Shown here in pieces: positions 1 to 9,593 of a DNA stretch of 64,000 bases. The DNA comes from Paraglaciecola algarum. Its GTDB lineage: Bacteria; Pseudomonadota; Gammaproteobacteria; Enterobacterales; Alteromonadaceae. The translations under genes were made by a program, and so were the position numbers. The stretch is from assembly GCF_021532655.1 (NCBI RefSeq), contig NZ_JAKGAS010000006.1, positions 245,274 through 309,273 of the forward strand, read 5' to 3'. How positions within the stretch are numbered: the first letter of the stretch is position 1; every line of letters begins with the position of its first letter. The notes under the pieces were generated by a model. The model was given only the letters and a program-made list of their open reading frames with translations, did not search any database and was not told the origin of the DNA.

Positions 1-1251
1 ATTCACCACTGAGCAAACTCCAGCAGGCAAATCAGCAATAAAGCTAATGAGTTTATTTCGACTTTCTTTTATTTTTTCCTGGACTTGTTTTTCATCAGTA
101 ATGTCACGATTCATTCCGATGTAAGTATTACCTTCGCCCTTTTTACCGTGGATCATGCTGCCAGCAACATAAATATGTCGGATCTGCTTTTGGTTATTTA
201 TGATCCTAAATTCAGAAACTAAATTATTACCTTCAGTTAATGCCTGTTTAAATTCTGCCAAAATCCCTTGTTTATCATCTGGGTGTACATGTTCTGCAAA
301 ATCAGTGAGTTGATGGGTAAAATCATGTTTATTTGTTTCAAAAATACTAAACATAGTGTCATCCCAAACAAGTTGCTTAGTTTTTAATGAATATTCCCAA
401 ATACCTATCTCAGCTGCATCTAAAGTGAGTTGCAGTCTTTTAGTTACTTCTGTTAATTGTTTTTGTCTATGGCGTTCAACGGTAATGTCTACAAATGATG
501 TTACCGACATAGTTGGCTTTGACTGGTTTTTCTGAAAGATTGGTTGAGAGTTGATTTTTAACCAGCTTATGCCGCCGTCTGGTTTATTGATACCCATAGT
601 AAAGTCGAGTATCGGTACTCCCTTACTAATCGCTTGTGATGAGGGGTGATCTTCAGGAGGACAAGGTTCGCCATGTTCAGTTATGGTTCCCCAGTTGGGG
701 TCTGCATTATCCAGCCCTCTCATTTGATTGCTGGTTAAACCTAAGATATTTTCGGAGGCTGAGTTATTGGCAATGATGACACCATTAGCATCCTGAATGA
801 CCACGCCTTCCAGTAAAGAGTTGAGTAAGATACCTTCATCACGTCCCAATAGAATTGACTGCGTTCCACCCGACAGAGGGTCCATTGATATCTGAATAGA
901 AATTAATGTAAAACCTATACCGTTGAACTTAATTGGGGAAATAAAAAAATTAACCTTATGTTGATATCCTAGAAGGCTAATGTCTGTGTGTATTTCAGAA
1001 GTTGGTTGATGTGCACTTTGTGCCTTGTGAATAGCTAACCTTAGAGAATGGTCCAGTTGTTTGTCATTGAGTTGTAGTAAAGGATTTGGCCATTCGGCAT
1101 TGATTTCTGAATATATGTTTTCTGAGGCACACTTTTTTAAGTTCTGAATCCAACTTGAATTAGTGTATATGAGCTTGTTTTTAGAAGATAGAATGCCAAT
1201 ATCTTGTGGCAAATTATTATATATCTGGATTAATTCATCACTCAATTGCAC
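1..1251 (-). CDS. PAS-domain sensor protein, C-terminus cut by window edge
   Basis: An open frame runs on the minus strand from about 1251 to the left edge without a stop, giving about 417 residues of a larger protein. The clearest part is a PAS fold-3 domain near residues 275-390, with a GIWEYSLKTKQLVWDD stretch, an HPDD turn and an RDITDEK exit. Two less certain PAS-like segments precede it. No membrane segment or signal peptide is visible. Its output domain (GGDEF, EAL or histidine kinase) lies outside the window, so the function is only a signal-sensing guess. The frame has no ATG; GTG at 1251 is chosen, with TTG codons a little upstream as alternatives. It follows the PPK2 gene on the same strand after about 170 bases. 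Confidence 0.75.
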   Translation of the reverse strand, partial: MQLSDELIQIYNNLPQDIGILSSKNKLIYTNSSWIQNLKKCASENIYSEINAEWPNPLLQLNDKQLDHSLRLAIHKAQSAHQPTSEIHTDISLLGYQHKVNFFISPIKFNGIGFTLISIQISMDPLSGGTQSILLGRDEGILLNSLLEGVVIQDANGVIIANNSASENILGLTSNQMRGLDNADPNWGTITEHGEPCPPEDHPSSQAISKGVPILDFTMGINKPDGGISWLKINSQPIFQKNQSKPTMSVTSFVDITVERHRQKQLTEVTKRLQLTLDAAEIGIWEYSLKTKQLVWDDTMFSIFETNKHDFTHQLTDFAEHVHPDDKQGILAEFKQALTEGNNLVSEFRIINNQKQIRHIYVAGSMIHGKKGEGNTYIGMNRDITDEKQVQEKIKESRNKLISFIADLPAGVCSVVN

Positions 1252-1420
1252 ATCAACACCCAAACAACAGCAGATAGTCAAAGAATAACAATATACGCTT
1301 TTCTTAACCTGATCAATTAATGGTTTATGTGGAATTTAGGTTTAAGATTAGTGCTCTAATTGTTTGAGGGAGGTTATATTTTCCTAAATATAAATAATCC
1401 ATAGCCGTAATTGGTAGCCA

Positions 1421-2197
1421 CTAGTTTTGCCCATATCTATCCGCCACTGTACGCAAGCTATTTTTGTCTAGTCGCTTAATTACACTTGGTGCCACCTTTG
1501 GTAGTTTTACTGATTTTTGCTCTGAGTATTGGTAATCGATTAATGACAACAGGTGACTAATACAATTGACTCTAGCTGCTTTTTTATCGTCGGCCTCTAT
1601 GTTGTACCAAGGGCTAAGATTCGTGTCTGTATGCTTTAACATTTCATCTTTAGCGACAGAGTATTCATTCCATTTACTACGGGAAACGAGATCCATATCA
1701 GAAAACTTCCAACGCTTGAGGGGGTTGTTTAACCTTTCCATAAAGCGCTCTTCTTGTTTTTGTTGAGAAACAGAAAACCAATATTTGATTAGTTTAATTC
1801 CTGAACCTATTAGCATTTTTTCAAATTCTGGACAGCTGGTTAAAAATTCTTGGTACTCGTCATCACTGCAAAAACCCATGACTTTTTCAACGCCTGCTCG
1901 GTTATACCAACTTCTATCAAATAAAACGATCTCACCGCCAGCGGGCAGGTGATTAACATAACGTTGAAAATACCATTGGCTTCGTTCTTTTTCCGTGGGT
2001 TTTCCAAGTGCAACAACTTTGACTATCCTAGGATTAAGTCTAGAAGTAATGGTTTTTATCACGCCACCTTTGCCAGCTGCATCTCTTCCTTCGAAAACAA
2101 CTACCACCTTGGCACCAGTTGTTTGCACCCATTCTTGTAATTTTACCAGTTCGGTTTGCAGCTTTACAATTGTGGCTTGGTAATCTTGTTTTTTCAT
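1421..2197 (-). CDS. ppk2: Polyphosphate kinase 2 family protein
   Basis: PPK2 enzymes transfer phosphate between polyphosphate and nucleoside di- or monophosphates in the cytoplasm. The 258-residue protein has the family's Walker A-like loop GRDAAGKGG at residues 37-45, the Walker B/lid segment FDRSWYNRAGVE near 94-105, and the downstream KYWFSVS and RWKFSDMD blocks. It is a single-domain PPK2 of normal length. Whether it prefers ADP, GDP or AMP cannot be decided from these motifs. It is transcribed away from recC across a 119-base gap. The start is an ATG preceded by a purine-rich stretch. Confidence 0.92.
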   Translation of the reverse strand: MKKQDYQATIVKLQTELVKLQEWVQTTGAKVVVVFEGRDAAGKGGVIKTITSRLNPRIVKVVALGKPTEKERSQWYFQRYVNHLPAGGEIVLFDRSWYNRAGVEKVMGFCSDDEYQEFLTSCPEFEKMLIGSGIKLIKYWFSVSQQKQEERFMERLNNPLKRWKFSDMDLVSRSKWNEYSVAKDEMLKHTDTNLSPWYNIEADDKKAARVNCISHLLSLIDYQYSEQKSVKLPKVAPSVIKRLDKNSLRTVADRYGQN

Positions 2198-2316
2198 TGA
2201 GTTGCTGCCTCTAATGTAGAGATAAACGAATTAAAAAACTGAATAAATTTAGTTTTAAAATCATAGACTTTGGTAGACTTATTTTAGTCTTTTAATAGCT
2301 GATATTAAATTTATAC

Positions 2317-5300
2317 ATGTTACATCTGATACAATCAAACAAAATGGAAGTGTTAGCCCAAAGCCTCATTGGTGCTCTAAAAAAAACGGTTCAGCAAGGT
2401 GTTAGTGTTTTTGAGCCTGATCAAGTATTAGTGCAAAGCCCTGGTATGTCTCAGTGGTTAAAAATTCAAATTGCACAAGAGTTAGGCATAGCCGCTAATA
2501 TCGAGTTTCCGCTTCCTTCTAGTTATATTTGGCAATTGTATCGCGAACATATTCCAGACTTACCAGAACAATCTGCCTTCACTAAGCCGAATATGGCTTG
2601 GAAAATAATAAGCATATTACCCAAGTTATTGGGTAAGCCAGAGTTTGCGCCAATAAATGCCTATTTAGCAGATCAAGAGTCCATTAAGCTTTATCAATTA
2701 GCCAACAAAATAGCCGATGTTTACGATCAATATTTAGTTTATCGACCTGAATGGATTTTGGGCTGGGAAAATGGTGAAGATAAAGTAGCGGATTTAGCCA
2801 ATGTTTTTGCAGAAAAGGACATCGAAGATAACCAAGCATGGCAACCCATTTTATGGCGTGAAATGGTTAAATTTAGCCAAGAATTACACGAGTCTATTTA
2901 TCACAGAGCTAATTTACATCGAGGCTTGTTGAGTGCCTTGTCTAGCAAACATGAACCTTCAACTGCAGATATCAAGCAAGAATATAAACCTCTTATGGTG
3001 TTTGGTATTTCTGCTATGCCTTTGCAACAACTAGAAGTGTTAAATGCTTTAGCTAAAAATCGCGAGGTAGTGATATTTTGGTTCAACCCTAGTCAACATT
3101 ATTGGGGGGACATAGTCGATAATAAAACCCATGCCAAAACCCAATTGAAGGCATTGGATAAGCCACAACTAGGAGCAGAATTGTTTGATGTAGGGAATCC
3201 ACTTCTAGCTTCGTGGGGTAAGTTAGGCCGTGATTATCAAGACATGTTGTTGTCTTTTGATTTGCAACAACAAGATTGTTTTGTTGACCAACAAGCTACG
3301 AGTTTATTGGCGCAGATCCAAGTTGACATCAATCATTTACAATTTAGACATTCTTCACAACCATTAGATGCCAATGAGTTGTTAACCAATGGTGTTGAGT
3401 ATCCTAAGGTTGAAGTTAAACATAATGATAGTTCTATTCAGGTACACGCTTGTCACTCAAAAGTAAGAGAATTAGAAATATTACACGATCAATTATTAAA
3501 ACGTTTTAATGATAATCCAGATTGGTCACCTGCAGATATAATTGTCATGATGCCTGATGTAGCAACGTATGCTCCCTACATAGAGGGCGTGTTTGGTGGT
3601 GTTGAGTCTGACTTATTTATTCCCTATGCCATTTCTGATCGAAATTTTGCTCAAGTGTCGCCACTTATTATTAGTTTTATCAACATAATGAAGTTGCATC
3701 AAAGCAGGCTAACTTTGTCTGAAGTTTTATCTCTATTGGAAGTGCCGGCAATTCAACGTAAGTTTTCGATTAGTTTGCAAGAATTTGAATTGATCCAGCA
3801 TTGGTTAAATGATGTAGGTATTCGTTGGGGCTGGAACGCAGATGATAAAAAACGTTGGGATTTACCATCCCAACAACAAAATACTTGGTTATTTGGTTTG
3901 CAGCGGTTATTAGCAGGCTATGCCATGTCGGGGCAAACTATGTTCGCTGGCAGTGAGCAACTGATTGCACCATATGCAGACATAGAGGGACAACAAGCAG
4001 TTGCCTTAGGTAAATGTTATCTGTTTATTCAAATATTATTAAAAGCATTAGAATTCTGCCAACATGAGCATACCTTAATAGGTAAGGTTGAATATGCGCT
4101 ATGTTTACTGGAAGACTTATATGAAGTTGAAGAAACTGAAGAAATCGAATTAATTACGCTTAGGGAAGCACTAGAACAAATTTTGTCACATCAAGCTCAG
4201 TTTACCCAAGCATTAGACCAAGATATTTTTGTGAGCGAATTAGAACAAAATATTCAAGAAAAGGGCGTTGGGCAACGATTTTTGGCGGGTTATGTAAACT
4301 TTTGTACCTTAATGCCTATGCGTAGCATTCCTTTTAAAATGGTATGTTTGTTAGGTATGAATGATGGTGACTATCCTAGGCAAAGTGTACCCATGGGCTT
4401 TGACTTAATGCGCTTGGCGCCGGCTAAACGCGGCGATAGGTCCAGACGTTTAGATGATCGTTATTTATTTTTAGAAGCCTTATTGTCAGCTCGTGAACAA
4501 ATGTATTTGAGCTATCAGGGTTTTAGCCAAAAAGATAACAGTGTTTTATCACCTTCAATTTTACTCAGTGAGTTACTTGAATATTGCCAGCAAGGGTTTG
4601 CCTTACAAGGCCAATTGGATCTTACAGCTCAACAAACCGAGAAGAATCTACTTAGCTTGTTGACTATTCAACATAAATTACATGGCTTTGATTTAGATTA
4701 TTTTGATCCCACTAAAAATAAATTAATCAGCTTTAATATGCAGTTAAAAAATATTGCAGAACAAACTCGTCGTAAGGTTCAAGCAAAACTATTTTTTGAG
4801 CAAGAGTCTAATGCAACAGACTTAACCTTTAGTGCAAGCATATCCATTGAATTAGACGACCTCATTTCGTTTTACCTCAATCCAGCTAAAGCATTTTTTA
4901 TCAATAGATGGCAAAGCCGTTTTTATCCTTTGGCCAATGAAAGCTCAGATGTCGAGCCTTTTGCCTTTGACGGTCTAGACTCCTACCAAATTAATCAAAA
5001 GTTAGTGGATAATTTTGTGCAAAATGTAGACCACAGCGAGCATGAGCCTATTGATATAAATACTGCTGAAATGTTAACTGAACTCAGAGCACAAGGTATT
5101 TTACCTATTGGTGCTAGCGGCGAATTAAAAATTCAACCTTTGTTACAAGCCAGTCAAAAGATTGCTCAGCAAATAGCCCAGTTGTCAGCAGGTATTGCCA
5201 AACGTTTTGTGGAAGTAGAACTAGCGCTAGAGGTAGATCTAGGATTTTCCCTAAATTCCCATGAAATTTCACTAGTTGGACGCATAACCCAAATGTACGG

Positions 5301-5742
5301 AGGTAATTTAATCCTATGGCGGCCGGGAAAACTGCGGGAAAAAGACAAGGTGGTACTGTACCTTCAATGGTTGTGTTTATGTGCTAAGCCGCCTGCTACA
5401 GGTTTAGATAAAGCCTTTTTTATATGTACAGATAAAATTTATCAATTGCCACAACTTGATAAAACCCAAGCAGAGTCTGAATTGCAAACTTGGTTAGAAA
5501 CTTATCTGAAAGGGCAACAAACAGTTGTTCATTTTTATCCGGCAACCGCTTGGCAATGGTTTAAAACCCAAGATATGGATAAATGTAAACAAACCTTTGA
5601 AGGCAATCAATTTAGTAATGGCGAGGGCAAAGAAGCTCATATTCAAAGAGTATGTCCTGACTTAGCTGCTGTTTTCGATAGTTTTACTCAAGTGAGTGAA
5701 AAGCTCTTAAGCCCCTTGATTGAGTTGGAGAGTCAAAAATGA
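2317..5742 (+). CDS. recC: RecBCD exonuclease V gamma subunit
   Basis: RecC is the Chi-recognising scaffold of the RecBCD helicase-nuclease that processes double-strand breaks. The 1141-residue product is close to the E. coli length (about 1120) and shows the family opening (MLHLIQSNKMEVLA, then a PGMSQWLK block near residue 43), the central LLGMNDGDYPR motif near 684-694, and an inactive nuclease-like C-terminal domain. It lacks a Walker A motif, as expected for RecC. Its stop overlaps the recB start in an ATGA. In E. coli ptrA separates recC from recB; here it is absent. Confidence 0.96.
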   Translation: MLHLIQSNKMEVLAQSLIGALKKTVQQGVSVFEPDQVLVQSPGMSQWLKIQIAQELGIAANIEFPLPSSYIWQLYREHIPDLPEQSAFTKPNMAWKIISILPKLLGKPEFAPINAYLADQESIKLYQLANKIADVYDQYLVYRPEWILGWENGEDKVADLANVFAEKDIEDNQAWQPILWREMVKFSQELHESIYHRANLHRGLLSALSSKHEPSTADIKQEYKPLMVFGISAMPLQQLEVLNALAKNREVVIFWFNPSQHYWGDIVDNKTHAKTQLKALDKPQLGAELFDVGNPLLASWGKLGRDYQDMLLSFDLQQQDCFVDQQATSLLAQIQVDINHLQFRHSSQPLDANELLTNGVEYPKVEVKHNDSSIQVHACHSKVRELEILHDQLLKRFNDNPDWSPADIIVMMPDVATYAPYIEGVFGGVESDLFIPYAISDRNFAQVSPLIISFINIMKLHQSRLTLSEVLSLLEVPAIQRKFSISLQEFELIQHWLNDVGIRWGWNADDKKRWDLPSQQQNTWLFGLQRLLAGYAMSGQTMFAGSEQLIAPYADIEGQQAVALGKCYLFIQILLKALEFCQHEHTLIGKVEYALCLLEDLYEVEETEEIELITLREALEQILSHQAQFTQALDQDIFVSELEQNIQEKGVGQRFLAGYVNFCTLMPMRSIPFKMVCLLGMNDGDYPRQSVPMGFDLMRLAPAKRGDRSRRLDDRYLFLEALLSAREQMYLSYQGFSQKDNSVLSPSILLSELLEYCQQGFALQGQLDLTAQQTEKNLLSLLTIQHKLHGFDLDYFDPTKNKLISFNMQLKNIAEQTRRKVQAKLFFEQESNATDLTFSASISIELDDLISFYLNPAKAFFINRWQSRFYPLANESSDVEPFAFDGLDSYQINQKLVDNFVQNVDHSEHEPIDINTAEMLTELRAQGILPIGASGELKIQPLLQASQKIAQQIAQLSAGIAKRFVEVELALEVDLGFSLNSHEISLVGRITQMYGGNLILWRPGKLREKDKVVLYLQWLCLCAKPPATGLDKAFFICTDKIYQLPQLDKTQAESELQTWLETYLKGQQTVVHFYPATAWQWFKTQDMDKCKQTFEGNQFSNGEGKEAHIQRVCPDLAAVFDSFTQVSEKLLSPLIELESQK

Positions 5743-8700
5743 TTGACATGACTTCTAATCATTCTGAAGGTTTAGCAGACATGCAGCCGCTGGACGCCTT
5801 AACCTTTCCATTGAGTGCAAGCTCTCTGATTGAGGCTAGTGCAGGTACCGGTAAAACCTATACTATAGTCAATTTATACCTACGTTTGTTATTAGGCCAT
5901 GGTTGTGAGCCTCTATCCGTCGAGCAAATTTTGGTGGTGACCTTTACCAATGCAGCTACAGCGGAGTTAAGAGAAAGGATCAGACAAAGATTACGCAAAG
6001 CCTATTTAGATTTTTACGCCAGCCTTACTAGCACTACCCCAAGTGATGATGACTTTATTCAAAGCTTAATTGAGCAATCCCAGGGTATTGAGCAAGATTG
6101 CCAAAGATTAGCGCTAGCCAGTAAACAAATGGATGAGGCCGCTGTACATACCATACATGGGTTTTGTCAAAAGGCCTTGACCGAACACGCCTTTGAAAGT
6201 GGTGCTTTGTATGATCAGCGTTTTATTCTGGATGAAAGTGAATGGGTACAAATAGCGATAGAAGATTATTGGCGCAAACACCTAATACCACTGCCAAAAT
6301 ACGTGTTGCAACTGGTTTTAGACACTTGGGCAACACCAGATGATTTACTTAAATCTATATATTCTTTTATTTATCGAGATACCCAGGTTTCAAACAGTCA
6401 AAGCATTGAGCAATGTCTACAGGCAGTTCAGCGGTATAAACTTGCAGTTGAACAAGCAAAAGCTTGGTGGCTAAACAACAAGGTTTCAGAACAACTTGCA
6501 AAGGCTAATTTAAAAGGCAATGTGAAGTTAGCAAAGTTAGCTAACTTGCAAAAACTTGATGACTTCTTTCAAAGTGATCTATTACAAATGCCCAAAGAGA
6601 CAGGCACTTGGTTAGATTTACTACCTGAAAAAGTAAATAAAGCTAAGAAAAAAACAGGTAGTGCTGACTTATCACACTTGGACTTTAGTCAATTTGAATT
6701 ATTAAACGATAGTTTAGCTAAATGTCAAAACGCCATTAAAGTGTCGTTTAGTTTGCAAGCTATTGATCAAGTTAGGAAAAATTTAGCCAGTCACAAACAT
6801 CGATTACATATGTTGTCTCCCGATGATCTATTGTCTGGTTTAAAACGTGCCTTAGTCAATGTTGAAATGAGTGAAAATCAAGCTGAGCAGACTACGAATA
6901 AAACAACTAAAACCAAAGAAAATTCTCTAGCAAATGCTATTCGACAGGCTTATCCGGCGGCACTCATAGATGAGTTTCAAGACACTGATCCTATTCAATT
7001 TGAGGTATTCAACGCTATTTACGGCGATCCAAAAATAACCAAGCAAAATACTTGTTTGATCATGATTGGTGACCCTAAACAAGCTATTTATGCCTTTAGG
7101 GGCGCGGATATATTTACCTATATTCAAGCTAAAAAACGCATTCATAAAAGTCGCCACTTTACTTTGGCTACCAATTGGCGATCAGCCCCGAGTTTGGTTC
7201 AAGCCATTAATCATGTATTTACCAGCAGTGCAAAAGGGTTTTTGTTTGAACAAAACATTCCTTTTTATCCAGTGGCTGCTGGTAAAAAGCTAACGGGCTT
7301 AGAGATAGAGGGAGAGCCTGTTGCTAGTTTACATTTCGAACATTATTGCCATGACAATAAGCCCGTAATATCTGCTAACGACGCTCAGCCATTATTGGCT
7401 AAGAGTTTAGCTAATCAAGTTAGTCATTGGTTAACCTTAGCTAAAACTGGACAAGCTCGCGTAAATGGCAATCCTTTAACTGCTGGGGACTGTTGTGTAT
7501 TGGTAAGAACGCGCTTTGAAGCAGACATAGTCAAACAAGCTTTAACAGCAGTAAACATAGATAGTGTATTTCTATCCAGAAGTAGTGTATTTGAAACACA
7601 AATTGCCCAAGATTTGTTTCGATTTCTCAAAGCTATTAGTCAACCAGGGGAAGAGAAGCTATTAAAAACAGCGTTAATGAGCGAGCTGTTTGCATTTAAT
7701 GTAGAGCAATTAGATGAGTTATTTAATAACGAATTAGCTTGGCAAAATGTGCTGGAACAACGATTTTTTTGGCATCAAACTTGGACGAAACAAGGCTTAA
7801 TGCGGGCTTTAAAACTCGCTTTTGGGTATTTTAACGTAGAGCAAGTTTTGATTTCGAGGTATCAAGATGGCTTAAGACGTATTACGGATTTACAACATTT
7901 AGTCGAATTATTGCAGCAACAAAGTTTGCAGCTAGTCGGAGAATCACAACTTATTCATTGGTTTGAATCTTGTTTGTTAGATCCTGATGCGAATAGTGAA
8001 AGTCAGCAAATGCGCTTAGAAAGTGATTCTAATCTAGTCCAAATTATTACCTTACATGCATCTAAAGGCTTAGAGTTTCCTTTGGTGTTCATTCCCTTTG
8101 CTCCCAACTTTAAAGCCAGTAAAACAGCTATGTATCATAATCAAGATGATCATTTAGAAGTGGATTTTCTAAATAGTGATAATGCTATGGTTCAAGCTGA
8201 ATATGAACGATTAGCCGAAGATATTCGGTTATTTTATGTGGCTGTGACCCGAGCCGTTTATTACTGTCATATCGGACTGTGGAATATTAACTTAGCTAAT
8301 AATAAAAAAACGTCTGGTTTTGTTCAATCAGCATTAGGTTGTGTTTTATTGGCAGAAAATCATCCCAGTGATGCTGAAGTCAATGGCACTATTAGTAACT
8401 TGCATATTAGCCAGAGAATTGATGAGTTAAGAGCACACAGTGATATATCCTATAGGACGTTTTCAGACGTTTTACCTTTAGATAATCCTTATGTTAATCC
8501 GTGGCTGTTGCATGACAGCTGTCTATCAAATTCACAGTTAAATCAAAAAGTGCAAAGAACTTGGCGTTTAACTAGCTATTCAGCTTTAAGTAAACAGCAA
8601 GCACATTTAGATATGCCTACACCTGGTTTAGATGAAGGCCATGGACCTAACTTGCCGCAAGACCCTGACGTTGAGATGAACAAAATAACACGACAAGAGT

Positions 8701-9593
8701 TGGTCAAATCGGCCTTTACCTTTCAACGTGGAGCGAATGCGGGATCATTTTTACATGCTGTATTAGAAAATGTAGATTTTCAACAATTGAGTAATTTATC
8801 TGAGGTGATTGAAAAACAGTCGATTAAATATGGCATAGATGCCAGTTGGCGAGAGTGTTTAACTATTTGGTTAACTGATGTAATCAATTGCCCAATCAAT
8901 CAGCACGTATCATTACAATTTAAACAACCAATAATAGAAGAGCAAGCCAAGCAAGGTGGAGCAAACAACTCCTTATCTCTATCTGTTTTAAGTCAACAGC
9001 AGATCAAAGTTGAAATGGAATTTTACATGCCATTACATAAAATTCAGGTAAAAGACTTTAATCAAATCATTAATGGCTTTTATCCTCAGTATCTAAGAAA
9101 TTATCAGTTCGATACACTTAACGGCATGATCAAAGGATTTATCGACCTAATGTTTGAATTTAATGGTCGTTATTATGTGGCAGATTATAAATCGAATCAT
9201 TTAGGAGATAACTATCAAACTTATGGTCAGTCAGAGATGGAAAAATGTATGTCAGAACATGACTATCATTTGCAGGCCATTCTTTATACTTTGGCCTTGC
9301 ATAGATGGTTAAAAAGTCGTTTGAAGGGGTATAGTTATGACAAACATATAGGCGGTGCATATTATTTGTTTATTCGAGGGATGTCGTCAACAAAGGTGCT
9401 TGCCAACTCACAAAACACACAGCAACAACTAAAAGCTGAAAATGTACTAGGGCAGGGAGTATATTTTGTTAAACCAGAACAAGGTTTAATTGAAAGTTTA
9501 GATACCTTGTTTAAAGGCTCCTATATACCAACCTCTAAATTTGAACAGACTAAAAAAGACTCCAAAGAAGAAGGGCAATTAGACTTATGGTAA
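5739..9593 (+). CDS. recB: RecBCD exonuclease V beta subunit (helicase-nuclease)
   Basis: RecB is the 3'-5' SF1 helicase and the only nuclease of the complex. The 1284-residue protein has Walker A EASAGTGKT at residues 32-40, helicase motif II LIDEFQDTDP near 407-416, GDPKQAIYAFRG near 442-453, the late motif LHASKGLEFP near 772-781, and the C-terminal nuclease signature GFIDLMFEF...YYVADYKSN near 1133-1153. All catalytic motifs are present, so the enzyme should be active. It is about 100 residues longer than E. coli RecB, mostly through low-complexity linkers. It overlaps recC by 4 bases and recD by 7, indicating translational coupling. Confidence 0.96.
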   Translation: MIDMTSNHSEGLADMQPLDALTFPLSASSLIEASAGTGKTYTIVNLYLRLLLGHGCEPLSVEQILVVTFTNAATAELRERIRQRLRKAYLDFYASLTSTTPSDDDFIQSLIEQSQGIEQDCQRLALASKQMDEAAVHTIHGFCQKALTEHAFESGALYDQRFILDESEWVQIAIEDYWRKHLIPLPKYVLQLVLDTWATPDDLLKSIYSFIYRDTQVSNSQSIEQCLQAVQRYKLAVEQAKAWWLNNKVSEQLAKANLKGNVKLAKLANLQKLDDFFQSDLLQMPKETGTWLDLLPEKVNKAKKKTGSADLSHLDFSQFELLNDSLAKCQNAIKVSFSLQAIDQVRKNLASHKHRLHMLSPDDLLSGLKRALVNVEMSENQAEQTTNKTTKTKENSLANAIRQAYPAALIDEFQDTDPIQFEVFNAIYGDPKITKQNTCLIMIGDPKQAIYAFRGADIFTYIQAKKRIHKSRHFTLATNWRSAPSLVQAINHVFTSSAKGFLFEQNIPFYPVAAGKKLTGLEIEGEPVASLHFEHYCHDNKPVISANDAQPLLAKSLANQVSHWLTLAKTGQARVNGNPLTAGDCCVLVRTRFEADIVKQALTAVNIDSVFLSRSSVFETQIAQDLFRFLKAISQPGEEKLLKTALMSELFAFNVEQLDELFNNELAWQNVLEQRFFWHQTWTKQGLMRALKLAFGYFNVEQVLISRYQDGLRRITDLQHLVELLQQQSLQLVGESQLIHWFESCLLDPDANSESQQMRLESDSNLVQIITLHASKGLEFPLVFIPFAPNFKASKTAMYHNQDDHLEVDFLNSDNAMVQAEYERLAEDIRLFYVAVTRAVYYCHIGLWNINLANNKKTSGFVQSALGCVLLAENHPSDAEVNGTISNLHISQRIDELRAHSDISYRTFSDVLPLDNPYVNPWLLHDSCLSNSQLNQKVQRTWRLTSYSALSKQQAHLDMPTPGLDEGHGPNLPQDPDVEMNKITRQELVKSAFTFQRGANAGSFLHAVLENVDFQQLSNLSEVIEKQSIKYGIDASWRECLTIWLTDVINCPINQHVSLQFKQPIIEEQAKQGGANNSLSLSVLSQQQIKVEMEFYMPLHKIQVKDFNQIINGFYPQYLRNYQFDTLNGMIKGFIDLMFEFNGRYYVADYKSNHLGDNYQTYGQSEMEKCMSEHDYHLQAILYTLALHRWLKSRLKGYSYDKHIGGAYYLFIRGMSSTKVLANSQNTQQQLKAENVLGQGVYFVKPEQGLIESLDTLFKGSYIPTSKFEQTKKDSKEEGQLDLW